DNA of 64,000 nucleotides from CAUPWF01 sp964367905. GTDB taxonomy: Bacteria > Bacillota > Clostridia > Lachnospirales > Lachnospiraceae. Positions within the stretch are counted from its first letter, which is position 1, and the number at the start of each line of letters is the position of its first letter. Where the stretch lies: contig CAYIZP010000002.1 of NCBI GenBank assembly GCA_964367905.1, forward strand, positions 62,001-126,000, read 5' to 3'. This document shows, in pieces, positions 50,661 to 60,057 of this stretch. A program made the translations under genes and the position numbers. The notes below the pieces were generated by a model. That model was not told the origin of the DNA, made no database searches, and saw only the letters and a program-made list of their open reading frames with translations.

Positions 50661-51329
50661 ATGAGTGAAGAGTTAAACAAGGTAGAAACAATGGATGATT
50701 ACAAGGATAAGTTAGATGTTGCAAATCCATGGAATAGAATCAAAGAGTATATGGCGAACAAAACAGTACTGAACGTAAAAGTAGAAGGTGTTGTAAATGG
50801 TGGAGTTGTTGCTATGGTAGAAGAGGTGAGAGGATTTATTCCAGCATCTAGATTATCTCTTGGATATGTAGAGAATTTGGAAGAATTTCTATTGCAAGAG
50901 ATTCAGGTAAGAGTTATCGAAGCAGATCAAGAAAACAATCGTTTGGTTCTATCAGCAAGAGAAATTTTAAGAGATAATGAGAGAAAAGCACAACAGAAGA
51001 AATTAGAGAATATTGTGGTTGGAACTGTATTGAATGGTGTGGTGGAAAGTTTGCAAAACTATGGTGCATTTGTGCGTCTTGAAGACGGATTATCAGGACT
51101 AGTTCATGTATCTCAAATCAGTCCAAAACGTATTAAAGCACCAGCGGATGTACTTAAGGTGAATGATGAAGTTCAAGTGAAGGTAATCGGTATCAAAGAA
51201 GGAAAAATCAGCTTAAGCATGAAGGCTCTTATGGAAGTAGAAGAAGAGGTGTATGAAAAAGTAGATATTCCAAAATCAGAAGATATTGGAGTGAGCCTTG
51301 GAGAATTATTCAAAAATATTAAATTATAA
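50661..51329 (+). CDS. Two-domain S1 RNA-binding protein (short S1-like)
   Basis: The 222-residue protein has two S1/OB-fold domains: residues about 35-105 (VLNVKVEGVVNGGVVAMV, FIPASRLS) and about 118-190 (VGTVLNGVVESLQNYGAFVRL, GLSGLVHVSQIS). The second is the more canonical. A short acidic tail ends it. True S1 has four to six domains, so this is a reduced form common in low-GC bacteria, where its role in translation or RNA binding is not firmly known. AAGGAG precedes the ATG. Its place directly after rpsB-tsf fits a ribosome-linked function, since S2 is the S1 docking site. Confidence 0.88.
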   Translation: MSEELNKVETMDDYKDKLDVANPWNRIKEYMANKTVLNVKVEGVVNGGVVAMVEEVRGFIPASRLSLGYVENLEEFLLQEIQVRVIEADQENNRLVLSAREILRDNERKAQQKKLENIVVGTVLNGVVESLQNYGAFVRLEDGLSGLVHVSQISPKRIKAPADVLKVNDEVQVKVIGIKEGKISLSMKALMEVEEEVYEKVDIPKSEDIGVSLGELFKNIKL

Positions 51330-51344
51330 GAGAGTGAATGAAAT

Positions 51345-52994
51345 TTGGAAAAATATAGGGATAAAAAAGTTTATGTAGTGGGACATAAGAATCCAGATAC
51401 GGATTCTATATGTTCTGCCATAGCGTATGCAAATTTAAAATGTCAATTGACAGGTGAATCATATGTGGCAAAGCGTGCAGGACAATTGAATGAAGAAACA
51501 CAATATGTGTTGAAGAAGTTTAATGTCTCTGCCCCTACCTTGCTATCGAATGTCCAAGCGCAAGTGAAAGATTTAGAAGTAAATAAGCTTGAGGGTGTGA
51601 AGAGTAATGTGTCGATAAAAGATGCTTGGGAAATGATGAAGTCAAATCACATGATGACCTTGCCGATTACCAGTCAAGGAGAACTAAAGGGACTTATCAG
51701 TATTAGTGATATTACCACATCCTATATGGATGTTTATGATAGCCACATCTTAGCAGAGGCTAAGACACAATATAAGAATATTGTAAATACCATTGAGGGG
51801 ACGGTCGTAACTGGAAATGAGCATGGGTATTTCACGAATGGAAAAGTGGTGATTGCAGCCTCTAGCCCAGAGACGATGGAGAATTATATCGAAGAGGATG
51901 ACCTAGTGATTTTAGGAAATCGATATGAGACACAATTATGTGCTTTGGAGTTGGGAGTAAGTTGTATTATTGTTTGTGAAGGTGCTGAAATTGGCAAAAC
52001 AATTTTGAATATGGCTGAGAGAAAAGAAGTTGTGATGATTCGAACAAAGCATGATACGTTTACCGTGGCACGACTCATCAATCAAAGTATTCCTATCAAG
52101 CATTTTATGAGAACTGAGAATCTTGTAACATTTGGAACGGAAGAGTTTGTGAATGACATCAAAGAAACTATGGCAAAGAAGCGGTATAGAGATTTCCCGG
52201 TTTTAGATAAAAAAGGAAAATATGTAGGGCTGATTTCAAGACGCCGTTTAATGGGTGTTACCAAAAAGCAAGTGATTTTAGTGGATCATAATGAAAAAAC
52301 TCAGGCAATTGATGGGATTGATGAAGCGGATGTGTTAGAAATTATAGATCATCATAGACTAGGCGGTTTGGAGACTGTTTCACCAGTGTATTTTAGAAAT
52401 CAACCAGTAGGATGCACTGCGACAATCGTATATGAGATGTATTGTGAATCGAATGTGGAAGTCAGTATTGAGATTGCATCATTACTTTGTTCGGCGATTC
52501 TATCGGATACCTTGATGTTTCGTTCGCCAACTTGTACTGTCCGAGATAAAAATGCTGCGGAAAAATTATCACAAATCGCAAATATCAGCATCGAACAACT
52601 AGCGAATGAAATGTTCCGTGCAGGTAGCAATTTGAAGAATAAAACTCCAAAGGAAATCTGTTATCAAGACTTTAAGAAATTTGAATCTGGTGATGTGAGA
52701 TTTGGAGTTGGTCAGATTAACTCTATCAATCTAGAAGAAATAAAAGAGCTAAAGCAGAAGATTTCGGGGTATATGGAAACCATCAAAAAAGAAAAAGATC
52801 TGGATATGGTTTTCTTTATGATTACCAATATTATTAGTGAGCATTCTGACATGGTTTGCTATGGTGATGGTGCCAAAGAGAGTCTGATTGAGGCTTTCGA
52901 TTTACCGGAGGATATTGAGGAAGTGAGATTGAAAGGAATGGTCTCTAGAAAGAAACAATTGATACCGAATTTGGTAGCGACACTTCAGAAATGA
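51345..52994 (+). CDS. ppaC: Manganese-dependent inorganic pyrophosphatase with CBS-DRTGG insert
   Basis: The 549-residue enzyme is a family II pyrophosphatase. The DHH domain starts VVGHKNPDTDSICSAI (about residues 10-25) and resumes after an insert with ILVDHNE and IIDHHRLGG. The insert (about 75-305) holds a CBS motif, a DRTGG domain and a second CBS motif (LVTFGTEEF ... GKYVGLISRRRLM). A DHHA2 domain ends it. It splits pyrophosphate and is switched by adenine nucleotides bound to the CBS pair, as known for clostridial relatives. The start appears to be TTG 51345 with only a weak GAGAG site. Confidence 0.95.
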   Translation: MEKYRDKKVYVVGHKNPDTDSICSAIAYANLKCQLTGESYVAKRAGQLNEETQYVLKKFNVSAPTLLSNVQAQVKDLEVNKLEGVKSNVSIKDAWEMMKSNHMMTLPITSQGELKGLISISDITTSYMDVYDSHILAEAKTQYKNIVNTIEGTVVTGNEHGYFTNGKVVIAASSPETMENYIEEDDLVILGNRYETQLCALELGVSCIIVCEGAEIGKTILNMAERKEVVMIRTKHDTFTVARLINQSIPIKHFMRTENLVTFGTEEFVNDIKETMAKKRYRDFPVLDKKGKYVGLISRRRLMGVTKKQVILVDHNEKTQAIDGIDEADVLEIIDHHRLGGLETVSPVYFRNQPVGCTATIVYEMYCESNVEVSIEIASLLCSAILSDTLMFRSPTCTVRDKNAAEKLSQIANISIEQLANEMFRAGSNLKNKTPKEICYQDFKKFESGDVRFGVGQINSINLEEIKELKQKISGYMETIKKEKDLDMVFFMITNIISEHSDMVCYGDGAKESLIEAFDLPEDIEEVRLKGMVSRKKQLIPNLVATLQK

Positions 52995-53007
52995 TAAGGA
53001 GACCAAG

Positions 53008-53574
53008 ATGAAAAAGCAGGAATGGAAACCAGGAAATATGCTTTATCCTTTACCGGCAGCCATGGTATCAGTTGGAAACGAGTCGGATTCCAACATCATA
53101 ACCATTGCATGGACAGGGACGATATGTAGTGATCCTCCTATGCTCTATGTTTCTGTTCGACCAGAGCGTTATTCCTATGAGATGATAAAAGAAACGGGAG
53201 AATTCGTAGTGAATTTAACAACAGAATCTCTTGCTAAGGTGACGGATTACTGTGGTGTGAAGTCAGGAAGAGATGTGGACAAGTGGAAAGAGACAGGATT
53301 GACGAGAGGAACAGCGAAACATTTGGAATATGCACCGATTATAAAGGAGTGTCCTGTGAATATTGAATGCAAGGTGTTCGAAATCAAGGAGCTTGGGACA
53401 CATCATATGTTTATGGCGGAAGTAGTTGGTGTGCAAGTCAGTGAAGAGCACATGAATGAGAAGGGTAAATTTGAGCTCAATAAAACGGGATTGTTAGCAT
53501 ATTCACATGGAGAATATTGTGGATTAGGTGATGGAATAGGAAGCTTTGGTTATAGTATAAAAAAGGTGAAATAA
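53008..53574 (+). CDS. Flavin reductase-like FMN-binding protein
   Basis: The 188-residue protein is a flavin reductase-like split-barrel domain: PLPAAMVSVGN at the start, ITIAWTGTICSDPPMLYVSVRPERYS in the FMN-contacting region, and GEFVVNLTT. Such proteins bind FMN and reduce flavins or act as oxidoreductases with unknown partners. It follows the pyrophosphatase gene after 13 bases, with AAGGAG upstream, so the two are probably cotranscribed. A hairpin follows the stop. Confidence 0.9.
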   Translation: MKKQEWKPGNMLYPLPAAMVSVGNESDSNIITIAWTGTICSDPPMLYVSVRPERYSYEMIKETGEFVVNLTTESLAKVTDYCGVKSGRDVDKWKETGLTRGTAKHLEYAPIIKECPVNIECKVFEIKELGTHHMFMAEVVGVQVSEEHMNEKGKFELNKTGLLAYSHGEYCGLGDGIGSFGYSIKKVK

Positions 53575-53575
53575 G

Positions 53576-53610
53576 TATGAGGGAATGAGGTGATGCTTCA
53601 TTCCCTCATA
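53576..53610. terminator. Hairpin between convergent flavin reductase and MATE genes
   Basis: TATGAGGGAATGA (53576-53588) pairs with TCATTCCCTCATA (53598-53610) around a 9-base loop. There is no strong T-run, so termination strength is uncertain. Confidence 0.6.
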
Positions 53611-53615
53611 TTATG

Positions 53616-54965
53616 TTAGAGGTGTTTTATTTCCTTTGTATAGATTCGACGAACAAGGAAGATAGATGAGGCGACTGAAAAGATTTCGGCTAATGGGAAG
53701 GACCACCAGATATGGTTGAGTCCCATATAAGTTGCTAAAATATATGCCAAAGGCAAGAGGGCTAGTAGTTGTCTTGCAATGGATGTAACCAAGCTATACA
53801 TGCTAAACCCCACAGCTTGGAAAAAGCAAGAGGTACAGATGCAGTAACCAGCAAAAGGGAAACTGATACTGATGGAGCGTAAGGCTACGACACCAATTTC
53901 AATCATATCTGGCGAAGCATCAAACATTGCAAGCAACTCTCTAGGGAATATCTGGAATATAATTAAACCTAGAAGCATGATGGATATGGCGATATAGCAG
54001 GAGAGGCGATAAGTGTGCATGATGCGTTTTTTATCGCGAGCTCCAAAATTATATGCCACAATTGAAATCAAGCCAGAGGTCAGTCCAAATACAGGCATAA
54101 AGATAAAACTCTGTAATTTGAAGTAAACACCAAACACGGCAGCGGCTGTGGAGGAAAACATGAGCAAAATCGTGTTGAAACCAAATACCATGATGGAACC
54201 GATGGATTGCATGATGATGGCAGGAAAACCAATTCTGTAAATTGCAAGAATATATTCTTTGGAAGGAAGGAAATTTCTCAAGTTCAAATTGATTTCTTTG
54301 TTGTGGAAGATGCAGATAAATAGTCCAACCGAAGCACCGATTATTTGACCGATAATGGTTGCGATGGCAGCACCAGTCACTTCCATACGAGGAAGTCCAA
54401 ACATTCCGAAGATTAAAATTGGATCCAAGATGATATTGACAAGGGCGCCAATTCCTTGGACAATCATGCTCAAATGTGTTTTGCCAGTTGCGTGAAGAAA
54501 ACGCTCAAAAGTAATCTGGAAGAACACACCGAATGAAAAGAGGCAGATGATATACATATAACTCTTTCCATAAGACAAGATAGCTACATCACTCGTTTGA
54601 GTTTGATAAAAGATATCAGTTGCAAATACTCCGATTAATACGAAGAGAATCCAACTGAGCGCAGCCAGTACTAAACCATTTTTGCAAACGAGAGAGGCCT
54701 TGTTCGAATCCTTTTCACCAAGGTACCTTGCGGCTAGTGCGTTGATACCGACTCCTGTACCAGCAGCAACCGCTATCATAAGGTTTTGGATTGGAAAAGC
54801 CAACGAAACTGCCGTGAGGGCATTCTCGCTAATTTGTGCAACGAAGATACTATCGACAACATTATAGAGAGCCTGCACAATCATAGATATTATCAATGGA
54901 AGTGATATTTGTATTAATAATTTCGGAATGGGCATTGTCCCCATTTTATTTTCTTGTGTATTCAT
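53616..54965 (-). CDS. MATE-family efflux transporter
   Basis: The 449-residue protein has twelve hydrophobic segments and MATE hallmarks: PLIISMIVQALYNVVDSIFVAQ in TM1-2, GTGVGINALAARYLG, and the second-half repeat PAIIMQSIGSIMVFGFN. It would export drugs or metabolites using a sodium or proton gradient; the substrate is unknown. ATG 54965 is preferred to ATG 54977, which lies immediately after the AAAGGG ribosome site with no spacing. It diverges from the deacetylase gene. Confidence 0.93.
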   Translation of the reverse strand: MNTQENKMGTMPIPKLLIQISLPLIISMIVQALYNVVDSIFVAQISENALTAVSLAFPIQNLMIAVAAGTGVGINALAARYLGEKDSNKASLVCKNGLVLAALSWILFVLIGVFATDIFYQTQTSDVAILSYGKSYMYIICLFSFGVFFQITFERFLHATGKTHLSMIVQGIGALVNIILDPILIFGMFGLPRMEVTGAAIATIIGQIIGASVGLFICIFHNKEINLNLRNFLPSKEYILAIYRIGFPAIIMQSIGSIMVFGFNTILLMFSSTAAAVFGVYFKLQSFIFMPVFGLTSGLISIVAYNFGARDKKRIMHTYRLSCYIAISIMLLGLIIFQIFPRELLAMFDASPDMIEIGVVALRSISISFPFAGYCICTSCFFQAVGFSMYSLVTSIARQLLALLPLAYILATYMGLNHIWWSFPLAEIFSVASSIFLVRRIYTKEIKHL

Positions 54966-55016
54966 GTTAATAAACATCCCTTTCTCAAAGTTGTTATACT
55001 TTGTTCAAACTTAATC

Positions 55017-55045
55017 ATTGTAACATTAAAAAGGGATGCTGACAA
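55017..55045 (-). promoter_or_regulatory. Sigma-A promoter for the MATE gene
   Basis: On the minus strand TTGTCA (55040-55045) and TACAAT (55017-55022), spacer 17 bases. It overlaps the likely plus-strand promoter of the deacetylase gene. Confidence 0.55.
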
Positions 55046-55070
55046 TATAATAATAAAAACATAGTATAAT
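55039..55070 (+). promoter_or_regulatory. Candidate promoter for the polysaccharide deacetylase gene
   Basis: CTGACA (55039-55044) with TAGTAT (55062-55067; spacer 17), or TATAAT (55065-55070; spacer 20). Either would start transcription within about 10 bases of the start codon. Confidence 0.35.
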
Positions 55071-55080
55071 GGATGTGAAA

Positions 55081-55791
55081 ATGAGTTGTTTTCATAGAAA
55101 ATCCTTGAAATGGATTGTCTTATTTTTCGTTTTATTAATCGGCGCACTGGGTAGTGAAATGAGCTTGAATTTTTGGAGAGAAGAAGTAAGTCAGATTTTT
55201 TTTCAACAAGATGGAATTATTGAAGCAGAACGAAAGAAAATCGCTCTAACATTTGATGATGGGCCGAGTGAAAATCCTGAGATAACAAATAGGATTTTGG
55301 ATGAATTGAATACGAGAGGTGTAAAGGCGACCTTTTTCCTCCTAGGTATAAATGTTGAAAAAAATCCTGAAACAGTAAAAAGAATTGCAGAAGAAGGACA
55401 TCTTATTGGGAATCACTCTTACAGTCATATCAATATAGGTCAAGCAAGTGATGAAGAGGTAATCGCAGATTTTCAGAAATCCAGAGAGGTTATCGAGGCA
55501 ATCACGGGTGTGAAATTAGAGTTTTTGAGACCTCCATATGGGATATGGAGGGAAGAGTTAGAATCGGATATTGGACTGATTCCAGTAATGTGGAGCGTGG
55601 ATCCCTTGGATTGGAATACAGAAAATGTTGAAAAAATTGTAAATAAGGTAGTGACGGATACAGAAGAAAATGATATTATTTTAATGCATGATTCTAGTGA
55701 ATCATCGATAGAGGCAGCGATTTTTATTATAGAGCAGTTAACAGAAGAGGGGTTTGAATTTGTTACCGTAGATGAACTTTTACTGCCTTAG
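55081..55791 (+). CDS. Membrane-anchored polysaccharide deacetylase
   Basis: The 236-residue protein has an N-terminal TM (about residues 9-26) and a NodB-type deacetylase domain. The metal aspartate motif is LTFDDGPSENPE, the metal histidines are in HSYSHIN, and RPPYG and the late MHDSSESS complete the site. It probably removes acetyl groups from peptidoglycan or another wall glycan outside the cell. Two starts are possible, ATG 55069 and ATG 55081. The first overlaps the -10 region, so I chose the second, but neither has a ribosome site. Confidence 0.9.
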   Translation: MSCFHRKSLKWIVLFFVLLIGALGSEMSLNFWREEVSQIFFQQDGIIEAERKKIALTFDDGPSENPEITNRILDELNTRGVKATFFLLGINVEKNPETVKRIAEEGHLIGNHSYSHINIGQASDEEVIADFQKSREVIEAITGVKLEFLRPPYGIWREELESDIGLIPVMWSVDPLDWNTENVEKIVNKVVTDTEENDIILMHDSSESSIEAAIFIIEQLTEEGFEFVTVDELLLP

Positions 55792-55846
55792 AGAGAGTAG
55801 CATGAAAATGGATGACAGTGATGAATGAAAAGAGGAATACAAAATA

Positions 55847-56572
55847 GTGAACGAATTTATTAGAACAGAAATGTTAATTGGAACTGAGAGAATAAATAAA
55901 CTACAAAACTCCTGCGTTATGGTGTTTGGGGTGGGTGGTGTAGGTTCTCATTGTATTGAGGCGTTAGCCAGAAGTGGCATCGGGAAATTGATTCTCGTGG
56001 ATAATGACCGTGTTTCACTCTCTAATATTAACAGACAGAGCATTGCTTTTCATAGTACAATGAAACAATATAAGACTAAGGTCATGAAGGATCGGATACG
56101 AGATATATGTCCCCGAATAGAGGTAGAGACAAAAGAAGTGTTTGTTCTGCCTGATAATTTGGACGAGGTGGTTCCGGTGGGGGTTGATTATATTGTAGAT
56201 GCGATCGATACGGTCACTGCTAAAATAGCGATTGCAGAGTTGGCAAGCAGACGTGAAATTTCATTGATTTCTAGTATGGGAACGGGCAATAAATTGCACC
56301 CAGAGTTATTTGAAATCACAGATTTGCAGAAAACATCCATGTGCCCATTATGTAAGGTGATGAGAAAAGAATTGAAGAATCGCGGAATTCCACATCTAAA
56401 GGTGTTATATTCAAAAGAAAAGCCGTTGAAACCGACGCTAGAATGGGAAGAGCCAGGAGGAACAAAAAGAAACATTCCTGGAAGCATCTCTTTTACACCA
56501 CCAGTGGCTGGGATTTTGATTGCGGGGGAAGTGATACGTGATATCATAGGAGAAAATTATGGATTTGTTTGA
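55847..56572 (+). CDS. tcdA: tRNA threonylcarbamoyladenosine dehydratase
   Basis: The 241-residue E1-like enzyme has the nucleotide motif VFGVGGVGSHCIEALARSG, the ATP arginine in NINRQSIAF, DAIDTVTAK, and the cysteine block TSMCPLCKVMRKELK. It cyclises t6A-37 in tRNA to ct6A using ATP. The start is GTG 55847 with AGAGG about 12 bases upstream. It overlaps rarA by 14 bases, so the two are coupled. Confidence 0.94.
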   Translation: MNEFIRTEMLIGTERINKLQNSCVMVFGVGGVGSHCIEALARSGIGKLILVDNDRVSLSNINRQSIAFHSTMKQYKTKVMKDRIRDICPRIEVETKEVFVLPDNLDEVVPVGVDYIVDAIDTVTAKIAIAELASRREISLISSMGTGNKLHPELFEITDLQKTSMCPLCKVMRKELKNRGIPHLKVLYSKEKPLKPTLEWEEPGGTKRNIPGSISFTPPVAGILIAGEVIRDIIGENYGFV

Positions 56573-57869
56573 TTATATGAGAGAAGAAAATCAGGAGAAA
56601 GAGTCGCCACTGGCATCTAGATTACGTCCGACCAATCTAGACGAAGTTGTGGGGCAACAACATATTATCGGTAAGGATAAGCTTTTGTATCGAGCGATTA
56701 AAGCAGATAAATTGAGTTCATTGATCTTTTATGGTCCCCCTGGTACAGGAAAGACAACCTTGGCGAAAGTGATTGCCAATACTACGAGTGCGAAGTTTTG
56801 TCAGATAAATGCAACCATTGCTGGAAAAAAAGATATGGAGGCTGTTGTTCAAGAGGCAAAAGAGAATATGGGAATGCACCAAAAGAAGACCATTCTCTTT
56901 GTGGATGAGATTCATAGATTTAATAAGGCGCAACAAGATTATCTCTTGCCTTTTGTAGAAGATGGAACCGTGGTTTTGATAGGTGCTACTACAGAGAATC
57001 CTTATTTTGAGGTGAATGGTGCGCTACTATCACGCTCCAATATCTTTGAACTAAAATCATTAAACAAAGAAGATATTAAAGTCTTATTAAATCGCGCGGT
57101 TTATGATGAAGTGAAGGGGATGGGGTCTTATGATGCTCAGATTACAGAAGAAGCTCTTGATTTTCTCGCAGATATTTCTGGAGGAGACGCGAGAAATGCG
57201 TTGAATGCAATAGAATTGGGAATTGTAACCACGCCGAGGGCTGAGGATGGAAAGATTCACATTACACTCGAAGTGGCAGAGGATTGTATTCAGAAGCGGG
57301 CAGTACGCTATGATAAGAAAGGCGATAACCATTATGATACAATTTCGGCATTTATTAAGAGTATGAGGGGGTCAGATCCTGATGCAGCGGTGTTTTATTT
57401 AGCGAAGATGTTATATGCAGGGGAGGATATCAAATTTATAGCAAGAAGGGTGATGATTTGTGCTTCAGAAGATGTGGGAAATGCAGATCCGAATGCGCTG
57501 ACAGTAGCAGTATCAGCGTCGCAAGCAATTGAGCGAATTGGGATGCCAGAGGCGAGTATTATACTGTCACAAGCGGTTACTTATGTTGCATCCGCACCGA
57601 AGAGTAATGCGTCGTATATGGCGATTAATGCAGCGTTTGAATGTGTGAAAAACACGAAAACCACAGTTCCTACGCATCTGCAGGATGCTCATTATAAGGG
57701 GGCGAAAAACCTAGGACATGGAGTGGGATATCTCTATGCCCACGATTATCCGAATCATTATGTTCATCAACAGTACTTGCCAGATGAGATTCGGGATGAA
57801 ACCTTTTATATCCCGACAGAGCAAGGGTACGAGAAGAAGATATTCGAATATTTGAAGAGGAGGGATTAA
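56559..57869 (+). CDS. rarA: Replication-associated recombination AAA ATPase RarA (MgsA)
   Basis: The 436-residue AAA+ protein has PTNLDEVVGQQHIIG, Walker A FYGPPGTGKTTLAK, Walker B TILFVDEIHRFNKAQQD, sensor-1 GATTENPYF, and a C-terminal tetramerisation domain with KSMRGSDPDAAVFYLA. It acts at stalled replication forks. It overlaps tcdA at its start. Its end overlaps the convergent DUF4364 gene by 4 bases. Confidence 0.96.
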   Translation: MDLFDYMREENQEKESPLASRLRPTNLDEVVGQQHIIGKDKLLYRAIKADKLSSLIFYGPPGTGKTTLAKVIANTTSAKFCQINATIAGKKDMEAVVQEAKENMGMHQKKTILFVDEIHRFNKAQQDYLLPFVEDGTVVLIGATTENPYFEVNGALLSRSNIFELKSLNKEDIKVLLNRAVYDEVKGMGSYDAQITEEALDFLADISGGDARNALNAIELGIVTTPRAEDGKIHITLEVAEDCIQKRAVRYDKKGDNHYDTISAFIKSMRGSDPDAAVFYLAKMLYAGEDIKFIARRVMICASEDVGNADPNALTVAVSASQAIERIGMPEASIILSQAVTYVASAPKSNASYMAINAAFECVKNTKTTVPTHLQDAHYKGAKNLGHGVGYLYAHDYPNHYVHQQYLPDEIRDETFYIPTEQGYEKKIFEYLKRRD

Positions 57870-58378
57870 AGCAATTGTTGCATCAGATAGGCATAGATGT
57901 CTTGGTTTTTATTCTTCCAATTTTCCGTGATGCCCTCTGCGATTTTTTGCGTGGGTACCACGAGAGTGAGGTCAACCAATGTAGCGTTGTTCTCTAGGAC
58001 TTGAAGTCGCACATCGTATTCGTTATTTTTATTCTTATAATAATCTGTCTTGATTGAAGTGTCGGACTGCATTTTGGAATAAGAATCATTCAAATATTGG
58101 TTAATTTCTTCTCGAATCAAGGGAGAAATATCCCCATTGAAAAAACCGATTGTTTCTACTCCGGTTTCCGTTATTTTATAAAAGGTTTTGTTATGCGTTA
58201 TTTCAGTGTGGATGAACTTAGCTTCTACAAGTTCGGTTAAAGCTTCTTGTAATGTAAAATAATTGGTATATTCTTTTTCGAGAAAAAAATCAAAAAGCTG
58301 TGATGTGTTTATGGGGAATTTCACTTTGTTTAGTATGTATAATAGCATTAATTTATATAGGGTAAAGGTTTCGGTCAT
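57866..58378 (-). CDS. DUF4364 family protein
   Basis: The 170-residue protein matches the DUF4364 family found in clostridia. The first 85 residues look like a winged helix (YKLMLLYILNKVKFPINTSQ, then ELVEAKFIHTE and FYKITETGVETIGFF), so DNA binding is plausible; the rest is strand-rich with VRLQVLENNATLVDLTL. No function is known for the family. It has its own promoter and its 3' end overlaps rarA by 4 bases. Confidence 0.85.
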   Translation of the reverse strand: MTETFTLYKLMLLYILNKVKFPINTSQLFDFFLEKEYTNYFTLQEALTELVEAKFIHTEITHNKTFYKITETGVETIGFFNGDISPLIREEINQYLNDSYSKMQSDTSIKTDYYKNKNNEYDVRLQVLENNATLVDLTLVVPTQKIAEGITENWKNKNQDIYAYLMQQLL

Positions 58379-58419
58379 AACTATGCTCCTTTGTATTTAC
58401 TTTTATGTCTTTATATGGT

Positions 58420-58448
58420 ATCATAACACTAAGCATTATTGCAATCAA
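58420..58448 (-). promoter_or_regulatory. Sigma-A promoter for the DUF4364 gene
   Basis: On the minus strand TTGATT (58443-58448) and TATGAT (58420-58425), spacer 17 bases, about 40 bases before the ATG. Confidence 0.5.
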
Positions 58449-58548
58449 GAAATATCTTTGGCGATCAATTCTGATCATAACTCCAAACAAATGAGACAAA
58501 TAAAAATTGCAAAGCGACAGCTATTATATATTAAGAAAGGACAAGCAT

Positions 58549-59949
58549 ATGAGAGAAAAGTATGAAACACTCGCACTGACTACCTTAAAAGAACTTGCAA
58601 AAATTAGAGGGATTAAAGGTGTCACTAGTATGAAGAAAGCCGATGTGATTGAAGCAATGGTTGCAGAAGATAAAAAAGAAAATGAGGGCAAACAGGGCGA
58701 AGAAATAAAAAAAGCAGAAGAAAAAAATGGCGAGAATGCAAAAGTACAAGACACTTCTCGTGAAGAGAGGCGAGGTGGATCTTTAGATGCGAAAAAAGAG
58801 ATTGCAGATGTAGAGCAATTAGACAGTGGAATCTCTGCACATGGAATTCTTGAGGTGATGTCAGATGGATATGGTTTTATACGATGTGCAAACTACTTGC
58901 CAGGAGATAATGATGTCTATGTTGCACCATCTCAGATTAGAAGGTTTGGGCTTAAGACAGGAGATATCATTACTGGAAACACACGAATCAAAACACAGAC
59001 AGAAAAATTCAGTGCTTTATTATACCTAACTTACATTAATGGAATGGATCCGGAGGTTGCAAGCCGTAGAAGAAATTTCGAAGATTTAACTCCGGTTTTT
59101 CCGAATGAAAGATTGCGATTAGAGGGAGCCCGTTCGAGTGCTGCTACTAGAATTGTAGATTTGTTATCACCGATTGGAAAAGGGCAAAGGGGAATGATTG
59201 TTTCACCTCCGAAGGCAGGAAAGACAACCTTGCTAAAAGAAGTGGCATTAGCGGTTCGAAAAAACAATCCAGAAGTACACATGCTCATCCTGTTGATTGA
59301 TGAACGTCCAGAAGAAGTAACAGATATCAAGGAGGCAATCGAGGGCGACAACGTAGAAGTTATTTATTCTACATTCGACGAGTTGCCAGAACATCATAAG
59401 AGAGTTTCGGAGATGGTAATCGAAAGAGCAAAGCGCTTAGTTGAACATAAAAAGGATGTAATGATTTTATTAGATAGCATCACACGTTTAGCAAGAGCTT
59501 ACAACCTGACAGTTCCACCGAGTGGAAGAACTTTATCTGGTGGTTTGGATCCAGCGGCATTACATATGCCAAAGCGTTTCTTTGGTGCTGCACGTAATAT
59601 GCGTGAAGGTGGAAGTTTAACTGTATTAGCGACAGCCCTAGTGGAGACGGGAAGTAAAATGGACGACGTTGTGTATGAGGAGTTCAAGGGAACTGGAAAC
59701 ATGGAACTTGTTTTGGATAGAAAGTTACAAGAAAAGCGTGTGTTCCCTGCAATTGATATTCCGAAATCTGGAACGAGAAGAGAAGACTTGTTGTTGAATA
59801 GAGCTGAGCAAGAAGCGGTTTATATTATTCGAAAAGGTCTTAACGGTTTACGCCCAGATGAAGCGGTGGACAACCTTGTAAATATGTTTTCTAAGACAAA
59901 GAATAATGATCAATTAGTGGAAATGGTAAAAAAACAAAAGTTTATATAA
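58549..59949 (+). CDS. rho: Transcription termination factor Rho
   Basis: The 466-residue helicase has an N-terminal Rho_N helix bundle (LKELAKIRGIKGVTSMKK). An acidic and basic low-complexity insert of about 45 residues follows, then a cold-shock-like RNA domain (GILEVMSDGYGFIR). The hexameric ATPase has P-loop SPPKAGKTTLLKEVA and LDSITRLARAYN. It ends RNA synthesis at rut-type sites. ATG 58549 has AAAGGA 7 bases upstream; the longer TTG frame is rejected. The charged insert is common in Firmicutes Rho. rpmE follows. Confidence 0.97.
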   Translation: MREKYETLALTTLKELAKIRGIKGVTSMKKADVIEAMVAEDKKENEGKQGEEIKKAEEKNGENAKVQDTSREERRGGSLDAKKEIADVEQLDSGISAHGILEVMSDGYGFIRCANYLPGDNDVYVAPSQIRRFGLKTGDIITGNTRIKTQTEKFSALLYLTYINGMDPEVASRRRNFEDLTPVFPNERLRLEGARSSAATRIVDLLSPIGKGQRGMIVSPPKAGKTTLLKEVALAVRKNNPEVHMLILLIDERPEEVTDIKEAIEGDNVEVIYSTFDELPEHHKRVSEMVIERAKRLVEHKKDVMILLDSITRLARAYNLTVPPSGRTLSGGLDPAALHMPKRFFGAARNMREGGSLTVLATALVETGSKMDDVVYEEFKGTGNMELVLDRKLQEKRVFPAIDIPKSGTRREDLLLNRAEQEAVYIIRKGLNGLRPDEAVDNLVNMFSKTKNNDQLVEMVKKQKFI

Positions 59950-59953
59950 ATAC

Positions 59954-59982
59954 TTGCATTTTCACTGAAAGTGTGCTATGCT
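59954..59982 (+). promoter_or_regulatory. Sigma-A promoter for rpmE
   Basis: TTGCAT (59954-59959) and TATGCT (59977-59982), spacer 17 bases, directly after rho. Confidence 0.5.
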
Positions 59983-60057
59983 ATTAAAGCTGTTTAAAAG
60001 AAAAAATATTACAAGGTAAATGACTTTGTGAAAATTAATAATAAAGAGGTGAAAAAT

